A stretch of DNA of 64,000 bases from Acinetobacter nosocomialis NIPH 2119 (lineage in GTDB: Bacteria > Pseudomonadota > Gammaproteobacteria > Pseudomonadales > Moraxellaceae). The DNA is taken from positions 2,941,715-3,005,714 of the forward strand of contig NZ_KB849239.1 of NCBI RefSeq assembly GCF_000368085.1, read 5' to 3'. A program made the translations under genes and the position numbers. The notes under the pieces were generated by a model. The model did no database searches, had not been told where the DNA came from, and saw only the letters and a program-made list of their open reading frames with translations. Shown here piece after piece: positions 10,901-19,257 of this stretch. The number at the start of each line of letters is the position of its first letter. Position 1 is the first letter of the stretch.

Positions 10901-11933
10901 CGCGCTTTGGTGAGACAGCCTCAACTACTCTAGAAAAGGCAACTTTTTGATGTTTTAGGCTTTGTTTTAATTGTTCTTGGACCTGTTGCGTAAATTGGCG
11001 TAAGGTTTGATCAGCATCAATGTCTACATGAAGAGCTATTGTATTGACAAATTGCCCAAGCGCATTACGCAAAGAACGCTCAAGCCTACCTGCTACTGCT
11101 GTGGCAATAACTAGATTATTTTCATTTGATAGTTTGTTCAGTAGGATATAAAAGCCAGATAGTACAAGACCAAACAATGTGATCTCATAATCTTTCGCCA
11201 AGCTCACAAGCCCAGATGATACTGACTCAGGCACACGGAAAATCACCGAGCTACCTTTATGTTGCTGCACAGCTGGACGTGGGTAATCAAGCGGAATACT
11301 ATGCACATGTGGTGCGTGCTGTAACGCATTTTTCCAGAAAAGTAGGCTTTCATCATCATCGTCGGTCGCATTGTTCTTCTGCTTATCCGCATACTGTGCG
11401 AACTCAATTCCGTCTACCGCATTTGACTCTGTAATTAGTCCAAAGCGCTTGCAGACATCACGCAGCAACAGACCAATTGACCAGAAATCCATTAAGGCAT
11501 GATGAATCACAACTGCGACCACATAATGATTCTGACCACGTTCATAACAATGAATACGCCACAATGGTGGTTGAGTCAGGTCAAATGGTTGCTTGGTATC
11601 TTGTTCAACCAATTTTGTCAAATCAGAAGCTTCAACATGTCGAGCATCAGTGAAAATAATATTAGGATACACGCGATCCCAGATAAGTTGCTCAATCCCC
11701 TGTTCATTGGCAGGCATGCTTACACGCAATAGCGGGTAATCATCCATCACCGCTTCCAAAATCTCCATCGGTTTGTTGCCTAATGGTTGATTGACCTTTA
11801 CATCAAAGGCCACCACCATATTGTAGGCACTGCAAGTTGGCTCAAAACGTTGGATATACCAAATACCAAGCTGCTCTGCAGAAATCGCGTGACGTGACAG
11901 AATTTTTGGCTCTAGGTGTGCAATGTTATTCAT
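7974..11933 (-). CDS. Nonribosomal peptide synthetase, C-A-PCP-TE
   Basis: A single-module synthetase of 1319 residues. The condensation domain has its active-site block HHALMDFWS at 144-152. The adenylation domain has YTSGSTGKPKG near residue 627, GELWIGG and YRTGDK. The carrier domain has GGHSL near 1004, where the Ser takes phosphopantetheine. The thioesterase domain has GGWCFGG near 1134 and a late histidine in GDHSS. The thioesterase nucleophile position is Cys, not Ser. Specificity residues read by alignment to known adenylation domains (D, I, V, Q, V, G, I, V, W) resemble the glycine code. The condensation domain would accept an acyl chain from the free ACP, giving an N-acyl amino acid or a product built from it. 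It overlaps the ACP gene by four bases and corresponds to A1S_0115. Confidence 0.95.
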   Translation of the reverse strand: MNNIAHLEPKILSRHAISAEQLGIWYIQRFEPTCSAYNMVVAFDVKVNQPLGNKPMEILEAVMDDYPLLRVSMPANEQGIEQLIWDRVYPNIIFTDARHVEASDLTKLVEQDTKQPFDLTQPPLWRIHCYERGQNHYVVAVVIHHALMDFWSIGLLLRDVCKRFGLITESNAVDGIEFAQYADKQKNNATDDDDESLLFWKNALQHAPHVHSIPLDYPRPAVQQHKGSSVIFRVPESVSSGLVSLAKDYEITLFGLVLSGFYILLNKLSNENNLVIATAVAGRLERSLRNALGQFVNTIALHVDIDADQTLRQFTQQVQEQLKQSLKHQKVAFSRVVEAVSPKRDGSINPLAQVGMFWERLGGMDEFKELLLPIQNPATLVGQDLTLGSFPVRQQEGQLDIMLEMGGEYQGELVGVLKYNSEIFSAESAENMVQLLQIILSEMVTHPERKLIELDIAPSYANNIQLGYLHGQVTDYSKHDLLAMILKQIDERGDNYATTCRDHDVSYHELGQHIAGIAEYLRAHNITNGDRVGLMLDRTTLLPAAILGIWAAGAAYVPLDPSFPRERLHNIVEDAEPKVILTQAELMDAVNVSVPRLDINRAGVVPLEQVRETLAFGDTAYVMYTSGSTGKPKGVRIGHPSMANFLLSVNDRLQATPDMQLLAITTYAFDISVVELLIPLMYGGVVHVCPREVSLDGNLLVDYMQAKSINIMQATPASWKMLLDSDWNGIPGMTAVSGGEALDPILAEKLLGKVSCLWNIYGPTETTVWSSAAHITDSKLIDLGQPMANTQLYVLDEQQRLVPRGVMGELWIGGDGLAIDYWQRPDLTDAQFRTLPSLPNAGRLYRTGDKVCLRMDGRLTHHGRLDFQVKIRGFRIELGEIENVLKQIDGITDAVVLVKTTADNDQKLVAYVTGSEIDMAGLKKTLQIHLPAYMVPSTFIQLDEFPMTGSNKIDRKAFPEPVFEQSNDYVAPRDSIEIELCTTFEQILSVKRVGIHDDFFELGGHSLLAVKLVNHLKKVFGTELSVALLAQYSTVESLGEIIRENKEIKPSIVIELRRGTYEQPLWLFHPIGGSTFCYMELSRHLNPNRTLRAIQSPGLIEADAAEVAIEEMATLYIAEMQKMQPQGPYFLGGWCFGGAIAYEISRQLRQMGQQVTGIVMIDTRAPIPENVPEDADDAMLLSWFARDLAVPYGKKLTIPAQYLRELSSDHMFDHVLKEAKAINVIPLDANPSDFRLYFDTYLANGVALQTYFPEPEDFPILLVKAKDEMEDFGESLGWDQLIKDTLTQVDLPGDHSSIMFAENVAAVAQTIDQMYPVPA

Positions 11934-12190
11934 GAAGCAACTCCCTGTTGCAACTCAGAAACAAGATATTCGGCCAATGTATTAATTGTTGGGTAATCCC
12001 ATAGTAATGTCGGCTCAAGCTCCAGTTTTGTCAGATCTTCTAAATCCCCAGAGACAGACAAAGCAACGATCGAATCAAGACCATAACTGGTAAATTTTTG
12101 CTCTGGATCAATCGTCTCAGGCTCTACACGCATTTCTTTGGCTACTAGTGTACGAATGATCGCGCTCCAGTAAGCTTTATCCTTATTCAT
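11930..12190 (-). CDS. Free-standing acyl carrier protein
   Basis: An 86-residue carrier protein with the phosphopantetheine attachment motif GLDSIVAL near residue 33, where Ser is the attachment site. It carries the acyl chain between the fatty-acyl-AMP ligase, the dehydrogenase-like oxidase and the condensation domain. Four-base overlaps at both ends (with the oxidase gene upstream and the synthetase gene downstream) indicate tight coupling. It corresponds by order to A1S_0114 of A. baumannii, reported to affect motility or host-interaction traits. Confidence 0.92.
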   Translation of the reverse strand: MNKDKAYWSAIIRTLVAKEMRVEPETIDPEQKFTSYGLDSIVALSVSGDLEDLTKLELEPTLLWDYPTINTLAEYLVSELQQGVAS

Positions 12191-13980
12191 GGGGTAATCT
12201 CCTCTTTAACTGGTTTGGCATCGCGCGGTGCCAATGCAAAATCGATAACAGATAACATATGGTTAGTTGAAATTCGGTCTAGCAAATCTGCCAATGTGCT
12301 TTCACGTACTGATGCCATAGGAGGAGATGACTCTCCTTCATCGGTATTTAAGAAAATGATCAGCCATGCACCATCCTGCAAAGCAGGCCTTAAACCATGA
12401 CGGTTAAAAACCCAGAAACCCAGCACAGCAATGCGGGCAAACAGCTCGGCGTAGCCACGGGCAAGGCTAAAGCGCAGCGTTTCAAATTCGTTGCTTTTCT
12501 CAGAGTTTGAAAAGTAATCCTGAATTTTTTGATCCAATGAGCGCTGTTCAACAAGCAACTGGTTTGCTCGCTCACGTAGTGTAGAAAGCGTTTGGGCAGA
12601 CAATCCTGCTGTGACATCGGTATTGTTGAGCATTTCGATGATTGTCCCGAGCGACTCCATTACCAAGTCACCATCTCGGTTAAAAATCTCCAGCTCACGA
12701 AAATCAATAGCACCTGTCTCTACCTGCAAGTCATACAACTGGCGATAGCGTGCTTTAGCTTCGGCTTGATTGAGTTGATCGGCTTTTTTACTACGACCTT
12801 TATTGGCAGACTTGAGCTGAAAACTCAGGCTGTCTAGACAGACGGTACTGCTACCATCAAATACACTAACAATCAGATGGTCTCTGAATGCTTTTTGGTA
12901 CATTCCATCAGCATATGCATTTCTTAAGAAAAAACGTGAGCCAAGCACTGAAGAAGTGATCTTGGCAAGCGACTCTACATACTCAGGTACTACGACCTTG
13001 ACGATTGGTGACCATGTACTGAATTGATTGATACAAACATGTAATCCACGCGCACCAACGAGTGATAACACCTCAGCCGCTAAAAGATAAGCATAGGCGG
13101 TGGCGAGTTGCTCACGCACTAGCGGAATGTTTATCACTTTTTTGTTATATAACTCGCGCTCAATAGCAAATTCGGTCGCGATACGTAGCATCGTGTCACC
13201 CGCTCCGAGCGAGAAACTACTGCAATATGCACGTGTTACCTGTAGCGTCTTGAGACCAAGCTCCAAGCCCTGGCCTTCTTCACCGATTAGAGCGTCTTTG
13301 TGAATTTCAGCATTATTAAAACCAATACCGCTAATATCTAGACCACGCATACCCACTGTTGGCAGACGGTTCAGGCTATACGTTCCTTTCGAAGCCATTT
13401 GACGCTTATCGAGCCAGAATGCACTCAAACTACGCGGTCCACGATCATTCGATGTTTTAGCAATCAGACTTAAAGAGTCACCTAAAGTGGCGCGATTGAT
13501 CGACCATTTTTCGCCATTTAAGACATACTTGCTTTCACCAGATTGTGCAGTCACTTCACTAGATAACAGATCTGCACCATGTGCTTTTTCACTATAAGCT
13601 AGTGCTGGCGCAGCACCACTTAAAATTCGGTTAGCGATGTTTTGACATTGATTCGCATTACCACCGATCCATACGATCACAGACCAAGCATTCGTACTAT
13701 AGGTCGAATTGATGGTTAGATCGCGTCGTGCTAACACACGATGCAGATATAACAACTCTTCACCAATTTCCATGCGCCCCCCAAGTTCTGAAGGTACATA
13801 GAAACGGTTCATGCCCACCGCATTCAGAAAATCAACAGCACGCTGAGGATACTGTTCCTTTTCATCACGCTCGATGGCAGCGGACCAAGAAAAATCATTG
13901 TTGGTATCATGTACGGAGCCTAAAATTTGCTCCAGACGAGCAGCAGATTGAAACTGCCGCAAATTGGAAGTAAGTGACAT
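12187..13980 (-). CDS. Acyl-CoA dehydrogenase-like flavoprotein of the lipopeptide cluster
   Basis: A 597-residue protein. The first two thirds follow the acyl-CoA dehydrogenase fold, with an FAD/substrate region around LNGEKWSINRAT and a C-terminal helical part. A longer C-terminal extension than ordinary 380-residue family members is present. It lies between the fatty-acyl-AMP ligase and the ACP genes, so I infer that it desaturates the acyl chain on the ACP, as similar enzymes do in other lipopeptide clusters, rather than acting on CoA esters. The residue equivalent to the catalytic Glu was not identified with certainty. It is probably translated together with the ACP (ATGA overlap). Confidence 0.85.
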   Translation of the reverse strand: MSLTSNLRQFQSAARLEQILGSVHDTNNDFSWSAAIERDEKEQYPQRAVDFLNAVGMNRFYVPSELGGRMEIGEELLYLHRVLARRDLTINSTYSTNAWSVIVWIGGNANQCQNIANRILSGAAPALAYSEKAHGADLLSSEVTAQSGESKYVLNGEKWSINRATLGDSLSLIAKTSNDRGPRSLSAFWLDKRQMASKGTYSLNRLPTVGMRGLDISGIGFNNAEIHKDALIGEEGQGLELGLKTLQVTRAYCSSFSLGAGDTMLRIATEFAIERELYNKKVINIPLVREQLATAYAYLLAAEVLSLVGARGLHVCINQFSTWSPIVKVVVPEYVESLAKITSSVLGSRFFLRNAYADGMYQKAFRDHLIVSVFDGSSTVCLDSLSFQLKSANKGRSKKADQLNQAEAKARYRQLYDLQVETGAIDFRELEIFNRDGDLVMESLGTIIEMLNNTDVTAGLSAQTLSTLRERANQLLVEQRSLDQKIQDYFSNSEKSNEFETLRFSLARGYAELFARIAVLGFWVFNRHGLRPALQDGAWLIIFLNTDEGESSPPMASVRESTLADLLDRISTNHMLSVIDFALAPRDAKPVKEEITP

Positions 13981-14012
13981 GAATTTTCACTCAAATGATT
14001 AAAGGGTAAGGG

Positions 14013-15902
14013 TTAAAACAAAGCACTTTTCAGACGATTAAAAATCAGCGTGCGCACTTCACGTTCCTTGATCATTGAGTTGAGTAGATTGGAGCTATAA
14101 CGAATCAACTGCCCCCGCTGCTCACGATCACGGATGACGTCTAAGCCGTTCTTGATATAATTTCGAGCAATCACCGTTCTACGGTTTGGATGGGTCAAAC
14201 AGACCAGCTGACCTCGCTCGATCTGTTCTTTAATTTTTCTTCTTCTAATTTTGCCGCTAGTCGTTTTATTTATTCGGCCTTGATGCAATAAATAGACCCC
14301 TTCTACAGGCAAGCCAATATCAGCTGCCACTTGTTCTTTAACCTGAGTCCTGATGTTTTCAAAATTAAGAGTCTTGTTTAATGACTTCTTCTTGATCTCA
14401 AGTACAACCGTAACACCCTCAGAATCAGCAAAATTTACTGCTGCAACACAGCCTTTACGAACAGCAGGATGTGCCATTTCAACAGAGCATTCGATATCTT
14501 GTGGGTAATAGTTTTTGCCACGGATAATAATTACATCCTTAAGACGGCCAGTTACATACAGGTCTCCATCTTTGATAAAGCCCATATCACCCGTTCTTAA
14601 GTAATATTCTTTACTTGGCTGACCTGCTTCATCAAGGATCGTTGCTTCAAAGGTTTCCTGATTGATCTCAGGCTTCTGCCAGTAGCCTGCTGTGACACTC
14701 TCTCCTGCTAGCCAGATTTCACCAACTTCATGAGCTGCTACTTCTTTATGGGTATGCGGATTAACTATGCGGCAATCAATGTGCGCCGAGATCTTGCCAC
14801 AGCTCACCACTTGCACCGCGGTCTGATCCTGACTGGTTTGTACCAAGTGGGCATTCAACTTATCACGATCAAGAGAAATTGCATTGAGAGGTCCAGTCAC
14901 ACCACTGACCAAGAGCGTCACTTCCGCCAAGCCATAGCATGGTAAGAAACTATCTAGTTTCAGTTTGGACTGAGTATTGAACTTCTCCATGAAACGCTGC
15001 ATGACATGCGCTTTGATTGGTTCTGCACCGTTAAATAGTACACGTACGCGGCTCAGATCAAGTGTTGCTGCGTCTTCATCTGAAATACGATGCAAACACA
15101 ATTCATACGCAAAGTTTGGACCACCACTGATCGTGACGCCTTTTTCACTAATAAATTGTAGCCATTTAAGCGGTTTACGTATGAAGTCCAGAGGCGACAT
15201 TACATAACAAGTTAGCCCCACATACACGCTCTGCAAAACCGAGCCGATCAATCCCATATCATGATAAACAGGCAACCATGTAAGGCCGATATCATCAGGT
15301 TGTGTACAAAAAGCCTCCGTAATCATGGCTTCATTTGCCATAATATTTTTGTGGGTGACAATTACACCTTTAGGCCAACCGGTCGATCCTGAAGTGTATT
15401 GAAGGAAACAAACATCATCTGCATCAATATAAGGAAAATCCTTTTCCGCCAAGTCACGCTGAAATTCCGTATCAACAGCATGTAGTATTAAACTTTCATT
15501 TTGAGCTTTTAATGTAATTAGGCCCGATAACTCAAGAATCTTTTTTGTTGTGAGCACGATTTTTGGCTCACAGTCATTCATAATATTCAAAATATTAGAA
15601 AAACCATTACGATTAAACGGCAAGCTAACTGGTACTGCGATAATTTTAGCTTTCAGACAAGCAAAGAACGATACGATAAAGTCTAGCCCCGGTTCGAACA
15701 GCAAGACTGCACGATCACCACTGTCTACAAGGTTCATTAATATCTGAGCTTGGTGTTGAACTCGCTTATTCAGATCTGCATACGTTAGAGATTGAATCCC
15801 ACTAGATTGGCGTCCCAAATACTCAAAAGCAGTCTTACCCCCATTTAGGTTCGCGTGGGATTCCAAAGTTGCAATGATATTATCCGTACACATTACAGCC
15901 AT
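14013..15902 (-). CDS. Fatty-acyl-AMP ligase (FAAL)
   Basis: A 629-residue AMP-forming enzyme with the nucleotide-binding block YTSGSTGWPKGVIVTHKN, then WLPVYHDMGLIG, which is typical of fatty-acyl-AMP ligases, and a late LRTGDMGFIKDGDLYVTGR hinge. Such enzymes activate a free fatty acid as acyl-AMP and load it on a carrier protein instead of CoA. It is the promoter-proximal gene of the operon: a lux-box palindrome lies about 150 bases upstream of its start, and the next gene follows after about 30 bases. It corresponds to A1S_0112, whose cluster is quorum-sensing controlled in A. baumannii. Confidence 0.94.
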   Translation of the reverse strand: MAVMCTDNIIATLESHANLNGGKTAFEYLGRQSSGIQSLTYADLNKRVQHQAQILMNLVDSGDRAVLLFEPGLDFIVSFFACLKAKIIAVPVSLPFNRNGFSNILNIMNDCEPKIVLTTKKILELSGLITLKAQNESLILHAVDTEFQRDLAEKDFPYIDADDVCFLQYTSGSTGWPKGVIVTHKNIMANEAMITEAFCTQPDDIGLTWLPVYHDMGLIGSVLQSVYVGLTCYVMSPLDFIRKPLKWLQFISEKGVTISGGPNFAYELCLHRISDEDAATLDLSRVRVLFNGAEPIKAHVMQRFMEKFNTQSKLKLDSFLPCYGLAEVTLLVSGVTGPLNAISLDRDKLNAHLVQTSQDQTAVQVVSCGKISAHIDCRIVNPHTHKEVAAHEVGEIWLAGESVTAGYWQKPEINQETFEATILDEAGQPSKEYYLRTGDMGFIKDGDLYVTGRLKDVIIIRGKNYYPQDIECSVEMAHPAVRKGCVAAVNFADSEGVTVVLEIKKKSLNKTLNFENIRTQVKEQVAADIGLPVEGVYLLHQGRINKTTSGKIRRRKIKEQIERGQLVCLTHPNRRTVIARNYIKNGLDVIRDREQRGQLIRYSSNLLNSMIKEREVRTLIFNRLKSALF

Positions 15903-16582
15903 AACTTACTCCGATTAATTATAATTAACCCTTAAAACCTGCTGATTCAGAAATTAATTTCTAGTTGGGGGTTTTAATAAAAATGAATATACTTTTTCTT
16001 TAAAATATAAATTCACATTATATTTTATGCACAAGTGTCCTTTATTACACCTGTAAGGGTTTACAGGTTAGATGTTACTTATTGAAAAATAAGAAGCTAA
16101 AATATTTTTAAAAATTATTTTTATTCAGTTATATAGGTTAAAAATTTTTAAACAATTAAAAAAGCGACCAATCTTTGATCTAATTTTAGATACTCTTAAG
16201 TAAATTTTTTTAATCTTCAGATCATTACTTAGTTTTTCTTCTTATGCTTTTGTTTTAATTTTTTTTAGTTTCTATATGAGGTATAACTTATAGTTCTTTT
16301 AAAGGTAAATTATCAAAAAATATCAACTTTCATACAATTTCACTTTTAAGATTAAATTATTAATTCCACCTATTTAATTTTACTTCAGATAATTAAAATT
16401 TAATTTCTACATTATTACAATAAACTATAAATAATTTTATTTAAAATAATAAAATTATTCCTTACTTTAAATTCATAGATTAAATTTTTAAAATAAAAAT
16501 TAAGATACACATTATAAAAATATTTAAATAAATATCATATAATTATTTATTTTATAATACCCTATATTCTTTATATATCTTT
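15903..16582. other. AT-rich intergenic region between the lipopeptide operon and abaR
   Basis: About 680 bases, strongly A+T-rich, with no reading frame I can support. It holds the lux box at 16049-16068 and must contain the promoter of the minus-strand operon. The rest shows no clear structure. Confidence 0.6.
16049..16068. promoter_or_regulatory. lux box upstream of the lipopeptide operon
   Basis: The sequence acctgtaagggtttacaggt has eight-base inverted arms around a GGGT centre. It matches the CTGTAAA-N-TTACAG pattern of AbaR sites and closely resembles the box before abaI. It lies about 150 bases upstream of the FAAL start, so activation by AbaR with acyl-homoserine lactone is the inferred role. 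Confidence 0.8.
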
Positions 16583-17299
16583 TTACAAAAGTCCCAACAT
16601 TACTGCTCGAATAGCTGCTGAAATTTTATTATTTACATTTAATTTTTGCATCGAGTTACAAAGATGAAAATTTACAGTTCTTTCAGTAACCCCAATAATC
16701 TGAGCAATCTCTGCTGAGGTTTTACCCTCTGCTGTCCAACGTAAAGCTTCTTTTTCTCGGTTCGTTAAATAAAGGTTGAACTGAGAGAACTCTACATCAT
16801 TGACAATTTTAGCAATGCTGGAATGCACTGTTTGAGTCAACCAATACATATTTGTATATTGTGCTTTTTGCTCTTTTTCTGATAATTGATCGGTGGATCT
16901 TGCTAGTGTTAACATCCCTCTCGTCCCAATAAAATCACGACTTGACTGAGCCCAACCGACATTTAAACCATAAGAACGCGCCTCTTCCCAGAAATCTTTT
17001 TCTTCTTGTGTTTTTGCATTTTGACTCGACCAGACAAGAGGTTGCAGTGATACCATACAATGCTGCACAGTAGGGTCTACCTTCACGTAACGTTGCTCTA
17101 TATAGCGCTTTTGCCATGCCTGAGGATAATTATTCAACATAATTGTTTTTGGTTCAGCAATAGACAGCGGTGACTGCATACCATAAGCACAATAATCAAA
17201 TCCAAGCTTTGACGCTGTAGATTTGACTACTTCAAACAATTCATCTTCATTTTTTACGACCAAAAATGCTGATAATAAATCCTCTTGCCAACTTTCCAT
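16583..17299 (-). CDS. abaR: LuxR-family quorum-sensing receptor AbaR
   Basis: A 238-residue regulator with an N-terminal autoinducer-binding domain (about 20-165) and a C-terminal LuxR helix-turn-helix containing LTNREKEALRWTAEGKTSAEIAQIIG. It binds the acyl-homoserine lactone made by AbaI (3-hydroxy-C12 in A. baumannii) and activates promoters carrying lux boxes. Location beside abaM and abaI and the domain order support the name. The gene is read away from abaM and abaI, and GAGAG just upstream of the ATG may be its ribosome-binding site. Confidence 0.95.
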   Translation of the reverse strand: MESWQEDLLSAFLVVKNEDELFEVVKSTASKLGFDYCAYGMQSPLSIAEPKTIMLNNYPQAWQKRYIEQRYVKVDPTVQHCMVSLQPLVWSSQNAKTQEEKDFWEEARSYGLNVGWAQSSRDFIGTRGMLTLARSTDQLSEKEQKAQYTNMYWLTQTVHSSIAKIVNDVEFSQFNLYLTNREKEALRWTAEGKTSAEIAQIIGVTERTVNFHLCNSMQKLNVNNKISAAIRAVMLGLL

Positions 17300-18115
17300 T
17301 TGCTCTCATTAGGCTCCATTCAGAAATTATTTTTTGTTCAGTTATCTCTTGTGAATCCAAATAATTAAATTGAAGCGTAGGGCTATTTTTTACCTTTATT
17401 TCAATAGAACTCTACAAAAATCTAAAAGATTATGAGGCTGTCAAAATATTTCCACTACTTCATCTTCTTTTATTACTTTCTCAATTGCAGATTTTGAACT
17501 CATCATCCAATTAACAACACTTTTAAGCCCAAATGGTTGTAAATTATTCAGATAAACTAAATTTCTGAAAGCCTTTAAGGTTGTTATATTCAATATACAG
17601 ATTATGCTTGAAAAAATTAAATTTTACAGGATGCATTTTATTCCAAAAAACATAGTTTTTAAAATAAAAAAACAATGCTCAGTATTTAATCTTGAAATTA
17701 TATTTTATTAATTTAATTAAATAATACATTTCAACAATAACCCAAGAAATATAATTTTACCAATCATTATATATTCAAACTAAAAAAATAAATAATTATT
17801 TAGCAAATCAAATAATTACATGGTAGCTTATTTTAGTTAAAACTATTGTTTTAATAACAAGTATAAAAGCCACCTAAAAAAGCTAAAAAAGTAAGTCAAT
17901 TGAGCATCGTTAAAAGCATTTTTTATATTATAACTACAAGATAATCATTTTTTACTTTAGCTAACCTTAATACTTAAATAAACCTCCAATAAGAATAGCT
18001 TAACGATATAGGGCATCAAATTATATTTAACCTGTTAAACATAACAGTATTTAATTGGCAATAATTTATGGTATTTATCAAAAGATTTCTAATTCAGGGT
18101 ACTTGAACAGGTAGC
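17300..18115. other. AT-rich divergent intergenic region abaR-abaM
   Basis: About 815 bases, long for a bacterial promoter region. It must contain promoters for abaR (minus) and abaM (plus). Apart from the possible gene remnant at 17441-17625, I see only A+T-rich sequence without convincing reading frames or repeats. Confidence 0.55.
17441..17625 (-). pseudogene. Possible C-terminal remnant of an unknown gene
   Basis: Read on the minus strand, this stretch is open for about 60 codons, has no start codon with a ribosome site, and ends in TGA at 17441-17443. Its translation has a mixed, protein-like composition near the end (for example YLNNLQPFGLKSVVNWMM) and its base composition is less A+T-rich than the surroundings. 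It may be the tail of a gene deleted between abaR and abaM. No family is recognised, and chance cannot be excluded. Confidence 0.25.
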
Positions 18116-18532
18116 ATGGCCAACATTACCCCTCATTTTTCAATTTCGACAGATGGTTTTATTCGTATGAATGAGAACCAACTCATGAATTACCCTTTTC
18201 AACACGTTGTATCTATCGTTGAATCAGCCCAAATTGAAGAATCTCAAATTGTTTATTATGGTTTTACTGAATGGGCGACATTAAAAACTCCTGCTTTAAG
18301 TACAGGATGGGACTGGGAATTCGTTGAACAAAACGGTTTTGTTACTTTAAAACGAACTGGTCTGCCTAGAAGCAATATTATGATTGTTGATATATCTGGT
18401 ACAGATATTGGATTTGATAGCACTGAAACATTAATCAAAAGGAAGATAGATACTTTGTTCTGGGAACAGTTCATTTATGCTCAAATCAATACAAGCTTAA
18501 TCAAGTCTAAAGTAAGTCTGAATTTCTCTTAG
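18116..18532 (+). CDS. abaM: RsaM-family quorum-sensing repressor AbaM
   Basis: A 138-residue protein of the RsaM type, encoded between the receptor and the synthase as in other AHL systems. In A. baumannii this gene (A1S_0110) is known as a negative regulator of AHL signalling that restrains abaI and the lipopeptide genes. There is no recognisable DNA-binding motif. The ATG at 18116 has only a weak AGG-like site before it. The abaI lux box begins four bases after its stop codon, so abaI has its own promoter directly at the end of abaM. Confidence 0.9.
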   Translation: MANITPHFSISTDGFIRMNENQLMNYPFQHVVSIVESAQIEESQIVYYGFTEWATLKTPALSTGWDWEFVEQNGFVTLKRTGLPRSNIMIVDISGTDIGFDSTETLIKRKIDTLFWEQFIYAQINTSLIKSKVSLNFS

Positions 18533-18536
18533 AAAC

Positions 18537-18552
18537 CTGTAAATTTTTACAG
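18537..18552. promoter_or_regulatory. lux box upstream of abaI
   Basis: The sequence ctgtaaatttttacag is a near-perfect palindrome with arms CTGTAAA and TTTACAG, ending about 58 bases before the abaI start. It is the expected AbaR binding site for positive feedback on abaI. Confidence 0.9.
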
Positions 18553-18610
18553 TTACCGCCTTTCCAGCTGTTCAGTAAAGTCACATCAAAAATAAGTGGA
18601 AGCACTTGTA

Positions 18611-19162
18611 GTGAATATTATTGCTGGATTTCAAAACAATTTTTCAGAAGGCTTATATAGCAAATTTAAAAGTTACCGTTATAAGGTATTTGTTGAGCAT
18701 TTAGGATGGGAGTTAAACTGCCCACATAATGAAGAACTCGATCAATTTGATAAAGTCGATACAGCTTATGTGGTCGCTCAAGATAGAGACTCTAATATTA
18801 TTGGCTGTGCCAGATTACTACCTACGACTCAACCATATTTACTTGGTGAAATATTTCCTCAATTACTTAATGGAATACCTCTCCCGTGTTCCCCAGAAAT
18901 TTGGGAATTATCAAGGTTTTCAGCCGTAGATTTTTCAAATCCGCCTACAACAGTAAGTCAAGCAGTGTCATCGCCAGTTTCAATTGCAATTCTGCAAGAA
19001 GCGATTAACTTTGCAAGAGAACAAGGGGCCAAACAACTTATTACGACCTCTCCTCTGGGTGTAGAGCGTTTATTACGTGCTGCTGGTTTTCGCGCCCATC
19101 GTGCAGGCCCACCAATGACGATTGATGGCTATTCTATGTTTGCCTGTTTAATTGATGTGTAA
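18611..19162 (+). CDS. abaI: Acyl-homoserine-lactone synthase AbaI
   Basis: A LuxI-family enzyme making acyl-homoserine lactone from S-adenosylmethionine and an acyl-ACP. The GTG at 18611 gives 183 residues, the usual AbaI length, and GGAAG lies eight bases upstream. An in-frame GTG at 18596 would add five residues but lacks a ribosome site. Conserved family residues are visible: the early Arg/Phe/Trp region (RYKVFVEHLGWEL), the Asp pair in DQFDKVDTAYVV, and ELSRFSAV with the conserved Glu and Arg. It is followed by a strong terminator. Confidence 0.96.
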   Translation: MNIIAGFQNNFSEGLYSKFKSYRYKVFVEHLGWELNCPHNEELDQFDKVDTAYVVAQDRDSNIIGCARLLPTTQPYLLGEIFPQLLNGIPLPCSPEIWELSRFSAVDFSNPPTTVSQAVSSPVSIAILQEAINFAREQGAKQLITTSPLGVERLLRAAGFRAHRAGPPMTIDGYSMFACLIDV

Positions 19163-19170
19163 TGGTTTAA

Positions 19171-19214
19171 AGGTTAACTCTTGTCTCTCGGACATGAGTT
19201 AACCTAGTTTTTTT
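19171..19214 (+). terminator. Terminator between abaI and the MHS transporter gene
   Basis: The arms AGGTTAACTC and GAGTTAACCT close a hairpin followed by AGTTTTTTT. It separates the plus-strand abaI from the convergent transporter gene. Confidence 0.85.
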
Positions 19215-19257
19215 ATAATCAAGAAATACGCTTATCGCGAAGAATAAATAACACGTA

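Noticed and set aside
18596..18611. Longer AbaI start at GTG 18596
   Set aside because: It lacks a ribosome site, while the GTG at 18611 has GGAAG eight bases upstream and gives the usual 183-residue AbaI.
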